Origin: Scytalidium lignicola
Taxonomy: Eukaryota; Ascomycota; Leotiomycetes
Length of the DNA: 64,000 bases
NCBI GenBank assembly: GCA_002812745.2
Contig: NCSJ02000169.1
Coordinates: forward strand, 1-64,000
Direction: 5' to 3'
Positions 36,288-48,309 of this stretch are shown in pieces. Every line of letters begins with the position of its first letter. Positions within the stretch are counted from its first letter, which is position 1. Position numbers and translations under genes: made by a program. The notes beneath the pieces are model-generated. The model saw nothing but the letters and a program-made list of their open reading frames with translations, was not told the origin of the DNA and made no database searches.

Positions 36288-39200
36288 TTATTCTCTATCA
36301 TCCTCCTCTTCCTCCTTTTTCGCCTTGTCATTGGACTTGGACAATTCTTCTTTCCACAGCTTGTTCACTCTTTCCTTATCCACATTGGGGAAGACTAGTT
36401 CAAACACATCGGAGTACCACTTGGCCGGATGACCCTCGATCCCTTCCTTGATGTTCTGCAATTTTGGTTAGCGTTGACTCTCTATTAAGTTTCACTTCCG
36501 GACTTGACTTTACCTCTGGAAGTTCCAGCCAATCGGACATATTGTCTTCAGGAAAGATGATGATCTTGGAACCAGCCCGCCGCGCCGCAACGGTCTTCTC
36601 TCGAAGCCCGCCAATCCTAAGTACTTTGCCGGTAACTGTGAGCTCGCCTGTCATTGCAATAGTAGGGTCGAGTGGTTGGTTTAGAGCTAAAGATAGCAGC
36701 GACGTTGCCATCGTGATGCCTGCAGAAGGGCCATCTTTCTGGACGGCGCCCTCCGGGCAATGAAGATGGATCTTCGCGTGATCAAAGAAGCGATTCTCGG
36801 GGAAGTCTTTCGCCATCACCGATTTGGCAAAAGAATATGCAATCGATGTTGATTCCTTCATCACCGCTTTGAGATTTCCTGTGGTCGCTAGTCCAGGACG
36901 AGATGATGGTGTTAGTGCACTCTCGAGGATTGACTCCACATACAGAGCAGCTCCTCCCATCTGGGTCCAAGCAAGACCCATTGCAACACCTGGCGGTGTT
37001 GTATCATAGAGTCTATCAGATGTGAAGACTGGAGGGCCAACGTAATCCTTTAGGTTATCTTTACCGATGCTGACATGGACACTATCCGGCACATGAAGGC
37101 TGACTCTTGGGGTCTCTGTAGCCTGCTTCTCAACACTTTCCTCACTCCCCTTGACTTCTGTCTCATCTTGCTGAGATTCTTGCAGAGCTTTCTTTCCCTC
37201 TTCCGTGAGAGCCTCACTCTCTGGAAGACTACTCTCCCCAATATCTTGAACAATCTTTAATGCAGATTTTCGGAATACCTTTTCAATTTGCTTCTTCAAA
37301 TTGCGAACACCTGATTCTCGACAATACGACTTGATCAGCTCTTCGATAGCGTCCTTGCGAAGATCGACATCGATATTTTTCAGACCTGCAAGTTCCTTGG
37401 CAGCAGGGGCAAGATATCTTTCCGCAATCGCCATTTTCTCGTCCGCAACATAGCCGGAAAGTTCTATCATTTCCATCCTGTCAAGAAGGGGTCGAGGAAT
37501 AGTATCAGTCATATTTGCAGTGCAAACGAAGAGGACCTTGGATAGGTCAACAGGTACATCGAGATAGTGATCCAAAAAGGAGTTGTTCTGTTCGGGATCT
37601 AGTAATTCCAGTAAAGCTGATGCTGGATCTCCCTGGTGTCCTCTACCGATTTTGTCGATCTCATCAATCAATATTAGAGGATTTTCAGTCTGGCACTTCT
37701 TCAAAGCTTGGATTATCCTTCCTGGAAGTGCACCAACGTAAGTTCTTCGATGGCCTTTGATCTCTGCCACGTCTGTAAGGCCTCCGACACTGAACCTGTA
37801 ATATTGCCGATTAAGAGCTCGTGCAATCGATTTACCAATACTTGTCTTTCCAACACCTGGAGGGCCGACGAAGCACAATATCTTGCCCTCAACGGTTCCT
37901 CGAAGCTTTCCTACTGCGATGAATTCCAGAATCCGGTCTTTCACATCTTTCAAACCGTGGTGGTCTTCATCAAGCACAGTCATGGCATTTTTAATCTCAA
38001 AGTTCTCTGCGCTCCTTTGACCCCATGGGATTTGTGTCAGCCAATCAAGGTAATTTCTTGTGACATTGAATTCCGACGCGGCCGGCTCGAGATGAGCTAG
38101 CTTGTTTAATTCTTCATCAAAGACCTTCTTAACAACATCTGGCATAGCAAGTTTTGAAGCCTTCTCCCTAAACTTCTCAACAAGCTTGTCTTTCCCGTCC
38201 GATTCGATTCCAAGTTCCCTTCGAATCCCTTTCATCTGCTCCATTAGCCAATATTCGCGTTGGCGTTTTTGAATCTTGCTTTCCACATCTTTCGATATCT
38301 TCGATTGCAATTGAGCATTCATGAGCTCCTTCTTTAGAACGACGAGTGCCTTCTGTAACCTCTCCTCCACATTAAGTGTCTCAAGCACATCCTGTAACTC
38401 TGAGACTTCACCAGCAGAGACTGCCGCAGCGAAATCTGCAAGTTTTGCGGGTTCTTGCATCACGTTTCCTGCAGATTGACTCATCGAAAATGTTGAGATT
38501 TGATCACGGAAGAGGCTATTGAGACTGGCAACCTCCTTAAAGACGTTGACAATCTCATTGGTAACAGCTCGAATAATAGGACTCTTCGGATCATGTGGTT
38601 CCTCGACTAAATTCTCGACATTAACAAGACTGACAGGGTACTTCCGTAGAAAGGAGGTTGGTTCGTAAGCAGCCGGAGAAACATCAGTGTTCTTCTGTTG
38701 AGGGATACTTTCTTCAAAGCTAGCGACAATGTCACCCTTCTTTTCAGGTGACTGCTCATCTTTCCCTTCTTGTGATGGTATAACCTCTGGTACATCGATT
38801 TGGTCAGACGATTCAGCTTCCTTTTTCTTGGGTTCTGCAACAGTTCGATCAGGAGGCGTTAGGGATGACATCTTGATTCGCCGATGAGGATATAAGACAG
38901 CCGTCAATGCTCCCTCATCTCCATGTACGGGGAAGGCACTTGTAATCTGCGCAAATACACCCACATCATGTACATCATCCATACTGTCGATAGTGTCCCG
39001 GTCTGCGTTCTCATCTTTGAAGAGAAATGCTCCCACGTATGGCTGACCTCTCTTAATCATATCCTGTATCGCGGCGACCACGTTGGGGTCTCGAATGGTG
39101 ATAGCTTTGTAGAAACCTGGAAACAACGGCCTTTTCGCAATTGGAATCGCCATGACCTGGGGATATACATCGGGAACCGTAGCTTTCTGTAGGGCACGCT

Positions 39201-39681
39201 CGACGGCGGGTCTCCGTCCCTTTTTGCCGCCATCTCCCCCTCCACTGCCAGAATCGCCTCCAGCAGGAGGAGCGGCACTTCCTCTGCCATCAGTTGTACT
39301 CCCAGAACCCGCATTTCCACTATTCGACACCGATGACTTGGTTTTGCTCTCAGTCACATCCTCGCCACCAACTTCGCGGCCCTTATCGACCTTGTCTTGC
39401 GCATTTTCCTCTTGTTCTTCTTCGACCACTGCATTCTTCGGATCTTTAGGTGACTCTTTGGAGTCCTTTAGATAGGTAGATGATGTTGAAAAAGATGCAA
39501 TTCTAGACGATGAGGGCGGAAGGTCAGGATATCGTAATCTCGGAGGCAATCTTCGGCCTAGACGTAAACTTGCTGGGGGCGTTGAGCATAACCTGACCGA
39601 ATAAGTCGAAGTGTGTCTTATAGAATGTCCGTTCACATTTCGGAGCGCAAGCCGCCAAGGTAGATTTTGCCCGTATAGCAT
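36288..39681 (-). CDS. PIM1: Mitochondrial Lon protease (Pim1)
   Basis: Complement of join 36288-36455, 36514-39681; 1111 residues (yeast Pim1 is 1133). ATP-dependent matrix protease for damaged proteins and mtDNA maintenance. Arg/Ser-rich presequence (1-60), Gly/Ser-rich linker, LON N-terminal domain (from about 170, VMAIPIAKRPLFPGFYKAI), AAA+ domain with Walker A GPPGVGKTS (about 603-611) and Walker B ILIDEID, and the C-terminal serine protease domain with the catalytic Ser in KDGPSAGITMATSL (near 985) and Lys in GLREKTVAARRAG (near 1028). The last intron is 58 nt (GTAAAG...GCAG) and restores LPE-NIKEGIEGHPAKWYSDVFE. The tail is acidic/lysine-rich. The frame continues upstream across an N (39697) to an ATG at 39780; I chose 39681 as the likelier presequence start. 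Confidence 0.92.
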
Positions 39682-40487
39682 AACTTCGAGGGGAGCNTTT
39701 TTTTGGTATATAGACAAAATCAATTTAAGTAAGTTCAATTGATTCACCAGCGCCCGGGAGAATGGGCGGGAAACCAACACCGAGATGAAAAAGGAGAATT
39801 GTCTTCCAGATACGATGGCCTTTTCCCCTTGTATCGTGGGAGAATCAAATGGAAGAAAGGAGAAGAAGGAATGGAAGATGGGAGCTAGAAATCATGAGGA
39901 AAAGTAGATAATTATTTAAGCTCTGTCATTACCGATGCCGCAAGGGTGCTTTGAAATTCGAGAACCAGCCAGCCGTCGTCAACATGCGCTGCTGCCTTCC
40001 CCGAATGCTAAGGCATTAACATCCGTCATTGTTAAGCTACTTACAAAAATAATGGAGGTATTTTTTTTAGTACGCATCAAACTGACAAATAGAATATTAC
40101 GATGAAAGGGATCCCGGATTCGTTATTTTTCAATTGATTTGGTGTCTGTTACTTATCTTCCCTTGCTATCCTCTACACGTAGGTCATGCGTACAAAAATA
40201 AACCCTTCAATTGTGACTCCATTCTCATCGGCTAGAGAACATCTCCCACGTAGTTATTTGGCAGGGTTTGTAGGCCCATGAGAAACCTCCCCCATATCGT
40301 GGCCTCAGGGTCCACGACTCTGTTCACTAGGAGTTGCCCGTGGGGAGTCTGACATTCAATCACAAATAACCCAGAGTGCCNAAAAAAAGGCTTTGAATCA
40401 ACAATACGTGTGTGAAGTATAGGTACCCCGAAAGTCATCTGCATACAAGCATGAACTCCGAAACCCTAAATTATATTCACGAACATC
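39682..40487. other. Intergenic, LON to BRO1
   Basis: Holds the LON promoter side and the BRO1 3' UTR. N-marked runs at 39697 and 40381. No gene or repeat seen. Confidence 0.55.
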
Positions 40488-43400
40488 TCATTTCCACGCA
40501 TTCAGTCCGGCCCAAGGATCTCCAGAGCCTTGTTGCGGGGCACCACGCTGTTGGGAAGCGTGCATTCCATAATCGTAGTCTGGATGTCCCGAAGGCAATG
40601 GAGACGCTGATTGTGGGAATGTTTGTTGCGGACCCAACGGTGGCGGACCCGGTGGTGGCGGAGGTGGAATATATCCTGGAGGGATGTATTGTTGCGAAAC
40701 TTGTTGAGGAGGCGCCCGATTATAGAGGTGTGTATTTTGTGAGAAGGAGGTTTGTGTTGGAGGTGGTGATATGGGTTGAGGTGGATACAAGCTCGGATTG
40801 TAACCTGTTTGAACTTGTATCGTCTGCTTTGCCCCCGAAAAATAGGGATCTACTCTTTGTGGAGCTTGCCCGGAATAGTATGAACCGTTCTGTGGGCTGC
40901 TAAATCCAGGATGTGCAGAGTGCGGTGGAGGTGAGGTTGGGACCTGGTACTGACCTGCAAAGTTCGTCGCTGGATATCTTGTAGAAGGCGATGTCGAAGA
41001 ATAGGACAGCGACTGTGATCTAGGTGATTTAGCAGATGAAGGAGAAGTCGATGGCTCCATTGACATGCGCTCCATAAGAATTCGAAGTCGCTCCCTTTCC
41101 TTATCTGCTTGCCCGCTCGCGTTACTGGCTCGATCCTGCTCAATCTGATTGAGAAGTTGGGCTCCTTCGGCCCGTCGATTATTCACAAATGTTTCGACAT
41201 TCTTCCCCAGACTTTCGGCCGTATCTTTCATCTCACTGTACCACTGTTTAGCACCTTTAAGCCCTGCTTCGAGATCTAAAAATTCCTGATGAATCCTCTT
41301 ATATTTCGACATGACAGAGGATTGTTGTCGCACAATACTTTCATACTTATTCTGTTCTGACCTCACTCTCTTATCTTGCAGGAGATTATTGAAGGTTACA
41401 GTGAGTTCTTTCATAAGTGACGACTGCTTGTGATTAGCTGAGAGGAGTCGGTTTTGATGTGGACGGAACTTTTCAAGCTCCGCTTGAAAAAGCTTGCTCT
41501 CAAAATTCGACTTCTTGTTCAGAATAAGAACTTGGGAGATATCATCGTCGTGAACCTATTTTTAGTTAGCAACCTTACTTCTCTAGATGACAATATACCT
41601 GCCTTATCCTTGAGATCCTTTAAGACTTGTGCCCGCTCTCGTTTAATCAGATTCAACTTCTTTAGTATGTCTTCAACTTTGGCTATTTGGTCAGTGACAC
41701 TTGGGCTTCCATCTTCGAAGTCGTCATCCAGAAGATTGCCTTCCCCATTCATAGGGCTGCCACCATTATTTCTTGACTTTCCACCAACCTGAATGAGGGC
41801 TTTCTGGAACAGAACATCCCCCTCTCCGGTCTGACCAGCGGATCGCATCTCCTCGAAGTCATCCTCGTGTTGGCAAAATTTAGAGTACAACTGATTATCA
41901 CTGCGGGAGGCCTCTTCTAGAGCCTCACGATAGTTTCGGATATCACTCCTGAGAGTGGATGTCAATCTCGAACTGGGTTGTTGAGTCCATTCTCCCTCAT
42001 ATTTTGATCGCATCTTTTCGCAAACACTTTCCTCCATGTCCAAGTGCTTAGTGCTCTTGTCGAGCGATGAAACAACGGCGTCCCTGCTTGATTTTAGATA
42101 CTCAAAAGTTGGTCCAAGGGGATCACGAGCCGCCACATCCTCACACCAACCCCTGAACTCATCATTGGCATTCAATTCTTGGTCAAAACCTCCCTTAAGA
42201 ACCTGCAGGGCTCCTGGCAACCTAAGATAATCTAAACTAGCAGCCATCTCGCTGTTTGCAATCTCCACACGTTCAGTCTCAGCCCGAACTAGTTTCGCTT
42301 TTTCTTCATCATATAAACTAGCAGATTCGGTCACAGACATAGGGATCATTTTCTGGAAAATATCTGGCCCGATGATACGTTGGATATCCTGCCCACCATA
42401 GAGCTCGCTAACAGGTATTGCTTTGGCTGCTGGAAGCTTGGGAATTACTGAGAGTGTCGCTTCTGCAGGGACCATCTGGTGATATATGTAATCATTATCT
42501 TTAATGAGTTCTGCAAGCTTTTCTTGAACACTGGTTAGATGGCGTTTAATTATTTCAGCCAAGGCTACCCCTGTTTCTGAAGTCAGGTTTGAGTTGGCTG
42601 GTACATTTCCAGGGAACCCGCTTGCGAGTTTATTAGCATCTTTAGCAGCAGTCTCTGCCACTTGTAAGCGCGAGATAGCAGTGCCATGGGAGTTTGCATC
42701 GTCTTCTGCAAGAGCTTGGTAATACTGTGCCAAGGACAACATATAGTTGGCTTTCACCTACTTTTCGTTAGCAAATTACAACTGCTAGTAACGCTGAGAG
42801 TAATCCAGAAGAGATAATATAAGTATATCTCCACCTCCCGCACAGTCTCTTTGCACACAACAGCTCTTCCAATACTAACTCATGGAAGAAAACGTGAACA
42901 TAACTCCAGGAAGCTGTATATGCTTACCTGAACAACTATAAGCCAGACTTTCTCGAAGATAGCCTTATTTACATTATCCTGTGTGCCTTCAACTGCCTGG
43001 GAATATAGGAAGCCCGCCTGGCTTGCAAGTTTAGCCAGAAGCCCTACTTTTTTCCCATCTGATATCTGTTTTTCGAGAAACACCTCTTGTGCCTGCGCAA
43101 GCATGATCTGAATGAGAGTCTTGACCGTATCTCGACTAAGATCGGTAGATGGCGCATGAAGAAAGTTCTCGTTGATATATGTAAACATGCCCGCCGATGC
43201 TTGGAACGAGTGATAGGCAGTTTTCAATCCAGAATCCTCGCTCCGAGGTTGATTTGCCGCGTGGCATGATAGTACCGCAGAAATATTGAAGATTATTGAG
43301 GCCTTCTCGTATGCTAGAGAGTACTGCGCGGTAGACTTATGTGTAAATGCGTCAAACCTATTAGGGCGGGGTGTTAGCCTTCAGTCATGCTAGACAGATG

Positions 43401-43691
43401 TTGATTTGTTACCTACCAGGTAAATGATATCTTGATGTGGTTTTCATCAATAGGAAATCGTAGATCAAGCAATTCCAGCTGCCCATAGTATCGATAGAGT
43501 AGATCTCGTCCAGCAGCACTGTCTTTGCCCGCACCCCTCATATCCTGCCGCAGGCGGTTCAGTGTTGCGCATTCCTCTGCATAGCGCTCTGGATCATCCC
43601 CGTATGTGTCCCTAATATAGTTCTTCAGAGGTTGTATCCAGTCTATCTCGTTGGTGGCCTTCAGAGGCACCGATATCATCGGTGCTTGCAT
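40488..43691 (-). CDS. BRO1: BRO1-domain endosomal sorting protein (Bro1/Vps31)
   Basis: Complement of join 40488-41555, 41603-42757, 42928-43357, 43417-43691; 975 residues. ESCRT-associated factor that binds Snf7 and recruits the deubiquitinase Doa4 during multivesicular-body sorting. The BRO1 domain is at 1-390 (starting MQAPMISVPLKATNEIDWIQ), then a coiled-coil V domain (about 410-760), then a Pro/Gln/Tyr-rich tail ending GDPWAGLNAWK, which marks Bro1 rather than the related Rim20/PalA. Introns: GTAGGT/ATAG, GTAAGC/GTAG, and a 47-nt intron with donor GC (AAG|GCAGGT) and acceptor AATAG after CTAAC, which is the only choice that keeps the conserved KDLKDK-VHDDDISQVLILNKK reading. Start ATG 43691. 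Confidence 0.92.
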
Positions 43692-45013
43692 AACTTCCTA
43701 TATCGGCCCCCTGGCCGTTTGGTCAACTTCTGCGGCGAGAGTCCGCGCAGTGCCGTTAGAAACTCTGGATGGCCACCCGCACGGCCCTTTGGCTCTGGAC
43801 TCGTAGTATTTCTATGCTGTGGAAGCTCCTGCGCAATTTGCGCTGAGATCTGGTGGGCAGTTGGGCGTGCAGTTGCACAAGTTGTTGTTGATGGAACTAC
43901 GAGATGCTCCAGCTAGCCTACCGTAGCAGTTCGAACCGTGAGCGCAACGTGATGCATATGTCTCATACTCTCATGCTCTTCTGCGAGGAAATGTGGATCG
44001 AATACAGTCTGCGTGCGACGCTGTACAAATGTGAGACTTTGCAGGTCGTGCAGGTAGTGCAGGAAGAGTAAGGCTCGGAAGCTTATTTGATGATCAGATC
44101 TGACGAGCGATGCAGTAGTAGCCAGCGGAAACCTGCATTTACCCAGGGATACTTGAGGCGTGCCACTTCAACGCCGGAGACTTAACAGCAGATATGAGAT
44201 CAAGTGCCAGATAAGCGCCGAGGTATGTGGAAGGCCGCAATAATTCAGTGAGTTATTGACTGATTTGGACTCGTGTTTGGTTGCATTATTCAAACACTTT
44301 AGGTTCCTATTTTAACCGCCCACCTCGAGAACCCCCCCAGGAAGGGAGGGGAAATTGTGCTCTGTAGCGCACAGGTAATAAGACTTGGTTTGTCCACAGT
44401 AAGCAAGACTTCGCTCTTCCTGCACTACCCATGTTTAGCTATCTGTAAAATAATGTCTACTAGATGCTGTGAAGCACAGGCTGTAGCAGTGAAGACTATT
44501 TTCTCATCTCTACGGCAGTTGCTGGCTAGAACACACCAGCGTCAGGCTGATTCGTTGTCGTCATTGGCCGCTGCTGGATGTCTGTCCCAGTAATAGCCTT
44601 TTCTAGCTAAGGGCGGCCAGCCGAACGGCCCGTGGCGAGGCAGCCAGCAACGACAGCTATGGTAATTGCTTTGTCTTTGTCTACTCACTCCACAAACCCA
44701 ACTACAATTTATATTCACAAATGCCGGGTTTCTTCAGCACTCAACATCCAATATCTGCACGCCCTTTACAACAACATCTGGTAATAGACCATGACCAGAG
44801 GTCCTAATTTGTATCTGTCTGAGCAGAGAATCCTCAAGATATGCTACGGATAATGTACAGGCTGATATACTCGTACACTGCAACGGTAACCTTCTAATAC
44901 GCCAAAAGCTCCTTGCCGCTTTTCCAGTCTCATATACAAGACCCCCAACTAGAATGCAGTATTAAGATCTAGAGCATCAATATCCATATAATACATACAC
45001 CATCCATCATCAC
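43692..45013. other. Intergenic, BRO1 to MDJ1
   Basis: 1.3 kb with the BRO1 promoter side and the MDJ1 3' UTR. The plus-strand frame 43632-43916 overlaps BRO1 exon 1 antisense; 44357-44593 has no motif. Nothing further supported. Confidence 0.55.
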
Positions 45014-46808
45014 CTATTTCGAACCGTCAGATCCCTTTTTAGTGTCATCTTTCTCCCCCGATGAATCCTTTTTCTCATCTTTACTCGTCTTTCCATCTGC
45101 GTCATCTTTCGAAGGGTTAGGATGCTCAGTGAATTTGTTCCATACAGATCTAAGGAAGCCTTCATGCTTATGGGAGTCATCAGAAGCACTAGCATGGGGT
45201 TAGTAGATTAGAAGCAATAACCGCTGTGGCTCTTGATGCTCACTTTGATCGCGAGATATTCATGATACGCCTTGCTGACTTGTCCCCCATCTCGTCTGCA
45301 AGCATCTCCACAATTGTCCGTTGGTTGGCACTCAGGTACTTGGGCATCTGCACTTTGAACTCCACCTTGAGGTCTCCTGAGGCACCTCTCCTGCCCTGAA
45401 GCTTCTTCATTCCCATACCACTGAGGGTGATTTTATCACCAGTACCAGTACCCGTGGCGACCTTCACGTTCACATCACCATCGAGCGTTGGAATTTTGAC
45501 TTCTCCTCCTAGAAGTGCGGTGGTAAGCGGGATTGAAGCAGTGTATAGGACGTCGGCTCCCGAACGACGGAACTTAGGGTCCGTAGCTACTCTCACCAGG
45601 ACGTAAAGGTCGCCGGGAATAGATTTTGTATCAGGGCTTGCCGAACTGCCCGTCACTGCCGCATCACCTTCACGGTCTATTCGCAGCCGCATTCCATCTT
45701 CTATTCCGCCGGGGATATCGACCTTTATTGACTTTCTCTCCCTCACCACCCCATTGCCAGAGCATGTTCGGCACTCACTCCCTCTAGGTATTGTGTGTCC
45801 TTGTCCACCACAAGTGCCGCAGGTTGAAGCCATTTGGAAGCCTCCAGACATAAAATGGACTCTCGTTCCGGTTCCGCCACAAGCCGAGCATTGTGATCGT
45901 GACGCCCCCGGTTTTAGCCCGTTCCCAGAACAAGTTTTGCAAGTGGTCAATGGGGTTATGTTGATTGTTTTGCTGCTGCCCTTGGCCGCTTCCATGAAGG
46001 ACACCGTTGTTTGTACTTCTATATTGTCTCCGACCAGAATTTCCTCCTGCTGAAATGGGCTCCCACGGGAACCAGACCGTCTGCCAGCCCCCGCAAATCC
46101 CCTGAATAGATCCTCGAAGTTAAAGTCTGCTCCAAATCCTGCCCCTCCAGGGAAACCGCCCCCAAAAGGACTGCCACCGCCACCAAACGGTCCTCCAGCT
46201 CCAGAAGGTCCAGGTCCGGGTCCAGCTCCTTGGTCGAATGCAGAGGCCCCAAACTGATCCCAAGCAGCCCTCTTCTGCGGATCCGTGAGGAGTTCATACG
46301 CCGATTGTGCCTCGGCGAACTTATCCTTAGCTGTTGGATCTTTATTAGTATCTGGATGATATTTCTTCGCAAGTCCATAGTAAGCCTTTTTGATAGCTGC
46401 AGGTGTTGCATCCTTCTCAACTCCGAGAACAGTATATGGATTCTTCGTTGCAAGCAGATTTGAAGACGCATGGAAGTCCTATAGCACCTTTCCAGTCAGA
46501 ATACGTAGAAGATAAAAATAAGCAGCAGAACTACTTAATGACACAGAATACGTAAGATGATAGAGATAAGGAGCAGAAAAATTACTAAAATGACGTACCC
46601 TTCGACTGGAAGGCTTCACGAGCCATTGATTATCCTGCGCAACTCGAGGTCGTCGAGACTGATCCCTTGCAGTGCAAATATATCGGACTTCTTGTCTAGC
46701 CGATCGACGACTTCTCAACTGCTGTCGACAGACATGAGCAGGATGAAATATCCGAGTTGAAGGAGCGACCTTGGCGAAGAAGCTTGCAGTAGTAGTACCC
46801 GTATTCAT
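45014..46808 (-). CDS. MDJ1: Mitochondrial DnaJ co-chaperone Mdj1
   Basis: Complement of join 45014-45188, 45244-46478, 46599-46808; 539 residues (yeast Mdj1 is 511). J-protein partner of mitochondrial Hsp70 in the matrix. Arg/Ser/Gln-rich presequence (1-70, one exon), J domain (about 83-148) with HPD at 111-113, Gly/Phe-rich region (about 150-215), four CxxCxGxG zinc-finger repeats ([32 protein letters not shown]), then substrate-binding domains ([19 protein letters not shown]). The C-terminus is acidic/lysine-rich. Introns GTACGT/CTATAG and GTGAGC/GCTAG fit phases 0 and 2. ATG 46808 chosen; the frame extends to another M-coded position at 46844 only through a non-conserved stretch. Confidence 0.92.
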
Positions 46809-47634
46809 GATGACGGGAGAATGTCGTGCATCAGTGCAAAACAATGCCGACGCAAGCTGATCTGAAGAACAGCAGGAGCNAAAAAAATATATATGTTTCC
46901 AAGGATAAGAGAATACAAAACGGAAAGATTTGACAAGGAGAGAGAGAAGAGAGGTTAGACGCAGTTGATAATACAGTTGAGCGGTCCAGCGATTTTTTTA
47001 TTTGACCGCACCGAATTCCGATGGAAACCATTGGCGGGAGCGGTTAGTGCCTTCGATGCAAGGACCTCTTCTTTCGGCTCGTCATTTCTAGAAAGGTCCC
47101 TCAAGTGCCATGGAAAGCCGTACCTACTTGTTTACTCGGTTTCAAACATTGGCAAGAGGCTCTTAAGCTATTAAATCGCAGTACTCTGTCTGTTACAAAT
47201 ATAGAGGTAGTTAATTGCCCCCTCTCTCTCTCTTACGAATGAATCAAAAATATATTGACTCGGTAATTCGGATATCTACACAGCAACTATATTCCCTTGG
47301 AATTCCAATCGGATTTTATTTATACACTATAAGATACAGATAATTAATACATATTGAAGATTGGATTTTACCATCAGTCCCTAGATCGGATTCTTCGTCA
47401 TTATCATCCCTTAGCCCCGAAAGAATGTGACATTGCTTATACAATCACTCGCGTTACCGCCCTTCCAGACGGAAGCTCGGCCGGCGAATAGCAGTGAAAG
47501 AAAGTGCGTTCATTATTCTATCCCGGAGCACTGAGTGAAATCGAACCTCTTAACCAAGAAACCAACCGAGCCCAGCGAAAAAAGTGTCCCATAACCTCAA
47601 CGCCGTAACCCAATGCCTGTACCAGTCTTTTGCT
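46809..47634. other. Intergenic, MDJ1 to SAP30
   Basis: Holds the MDJ1 promoter side and the SAP30 3' UTR. N-marked A run at 46880. The plus-strand frame 46965-47174 has no motif. Confidence 0.55.
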
Positions 47635-48309
47635 TTATCGAGGACGCTGAGGCGCAAACCGCATGCGAAAATTCTTATCTGCAGCACATAGCCTCGTCAG
47701 TCTTTGGTTGAGCGAATTGGTAGGATTTAAACACGGTTTAGACTCGGAAACTCACCTTGCCATCGCACCTTGTATAGAAATTCCACAACCACCTCGTTCT
47801 CAGCAATGCCCATACTATTGAAGTGTCGACGCACTGCGTTGGCCAGCCGGGCTTTATCCTGTCTCCGTTGCTCCTTCTTCTTGGCCATGGTCGGGGACAT
47901 TCTACCCATATATGACGATGATAGGACACACTGGTTGTAGGGTTTGTTGAAAGCTGCAGGTGTGTTGAGGTGGTAATCATATCGATATCCATGCAAGATT
48001 GACGAGTCAAAAGATGACCATTGTATCTGCAGCACATTTATTAGTTGGCGATTGCATCAACAGAGGGGTATTGTTAAGGTCACTCACACTTGGATTGGAT
48101 TCTGAACCTGCGGACCCAGAAGCGTCGATACCAGCGCTAGACTCAGCCATCACGACATCGCGCAAAGAGCTTGCCGGACCCAGGTTGTTGGCTACACGAC
48201 GACTTTTGCCATTGGCAGCGCTGGAGGAGTTGGTGCCGACCTTCTCCTTCGTGCTGGACGCTTCAGAGCGCGAATCATCGGGTTGGTGTCGAGGGCGAGG
48301 AGGATGCAT
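47635..48309 (-). CDS. SAP30: SAP30-like Sin3-binding histone deacetylase subunit
   Basis: Complement of join 47635-47678, 47756-48026, 48088-48309; 178 residues. Small subunit of the Sin3/Rpd3 histone deacetylase complex acting in chromatin repression. N-terminal 75 residues are polar and disordered (MHPPRPRHQPDDSRSEASST). The Sin3-binding domain follows: WSSFDSSILHGYRYDYHLNT, then SPTMAKKKEQRRQDKARLA, then VRRHFNSMGIAENEVVVEFL and YKVRWQDKNFRMRFAPQRPR. The last exon is only 44 nt (14 residues plus stop), too short for a simple frame search. It is supported by donor GTGAGT, acceptor TGCTGCAG and the conserved KNFRMRFAP ending. ATG 48309. The name follows the fungal SAP30 domain family. Confidence 0.85.

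Noticed and set aside
41540..41602. Alternative BRO1 intron 41540-41598 with GT donor GTATAT and acceptor CCCAAG
   Set aside because: Phases fit, but it deletes the conserved HDDDISQ residues found in BRO1 proteins; the GC-AG choice keeps them.
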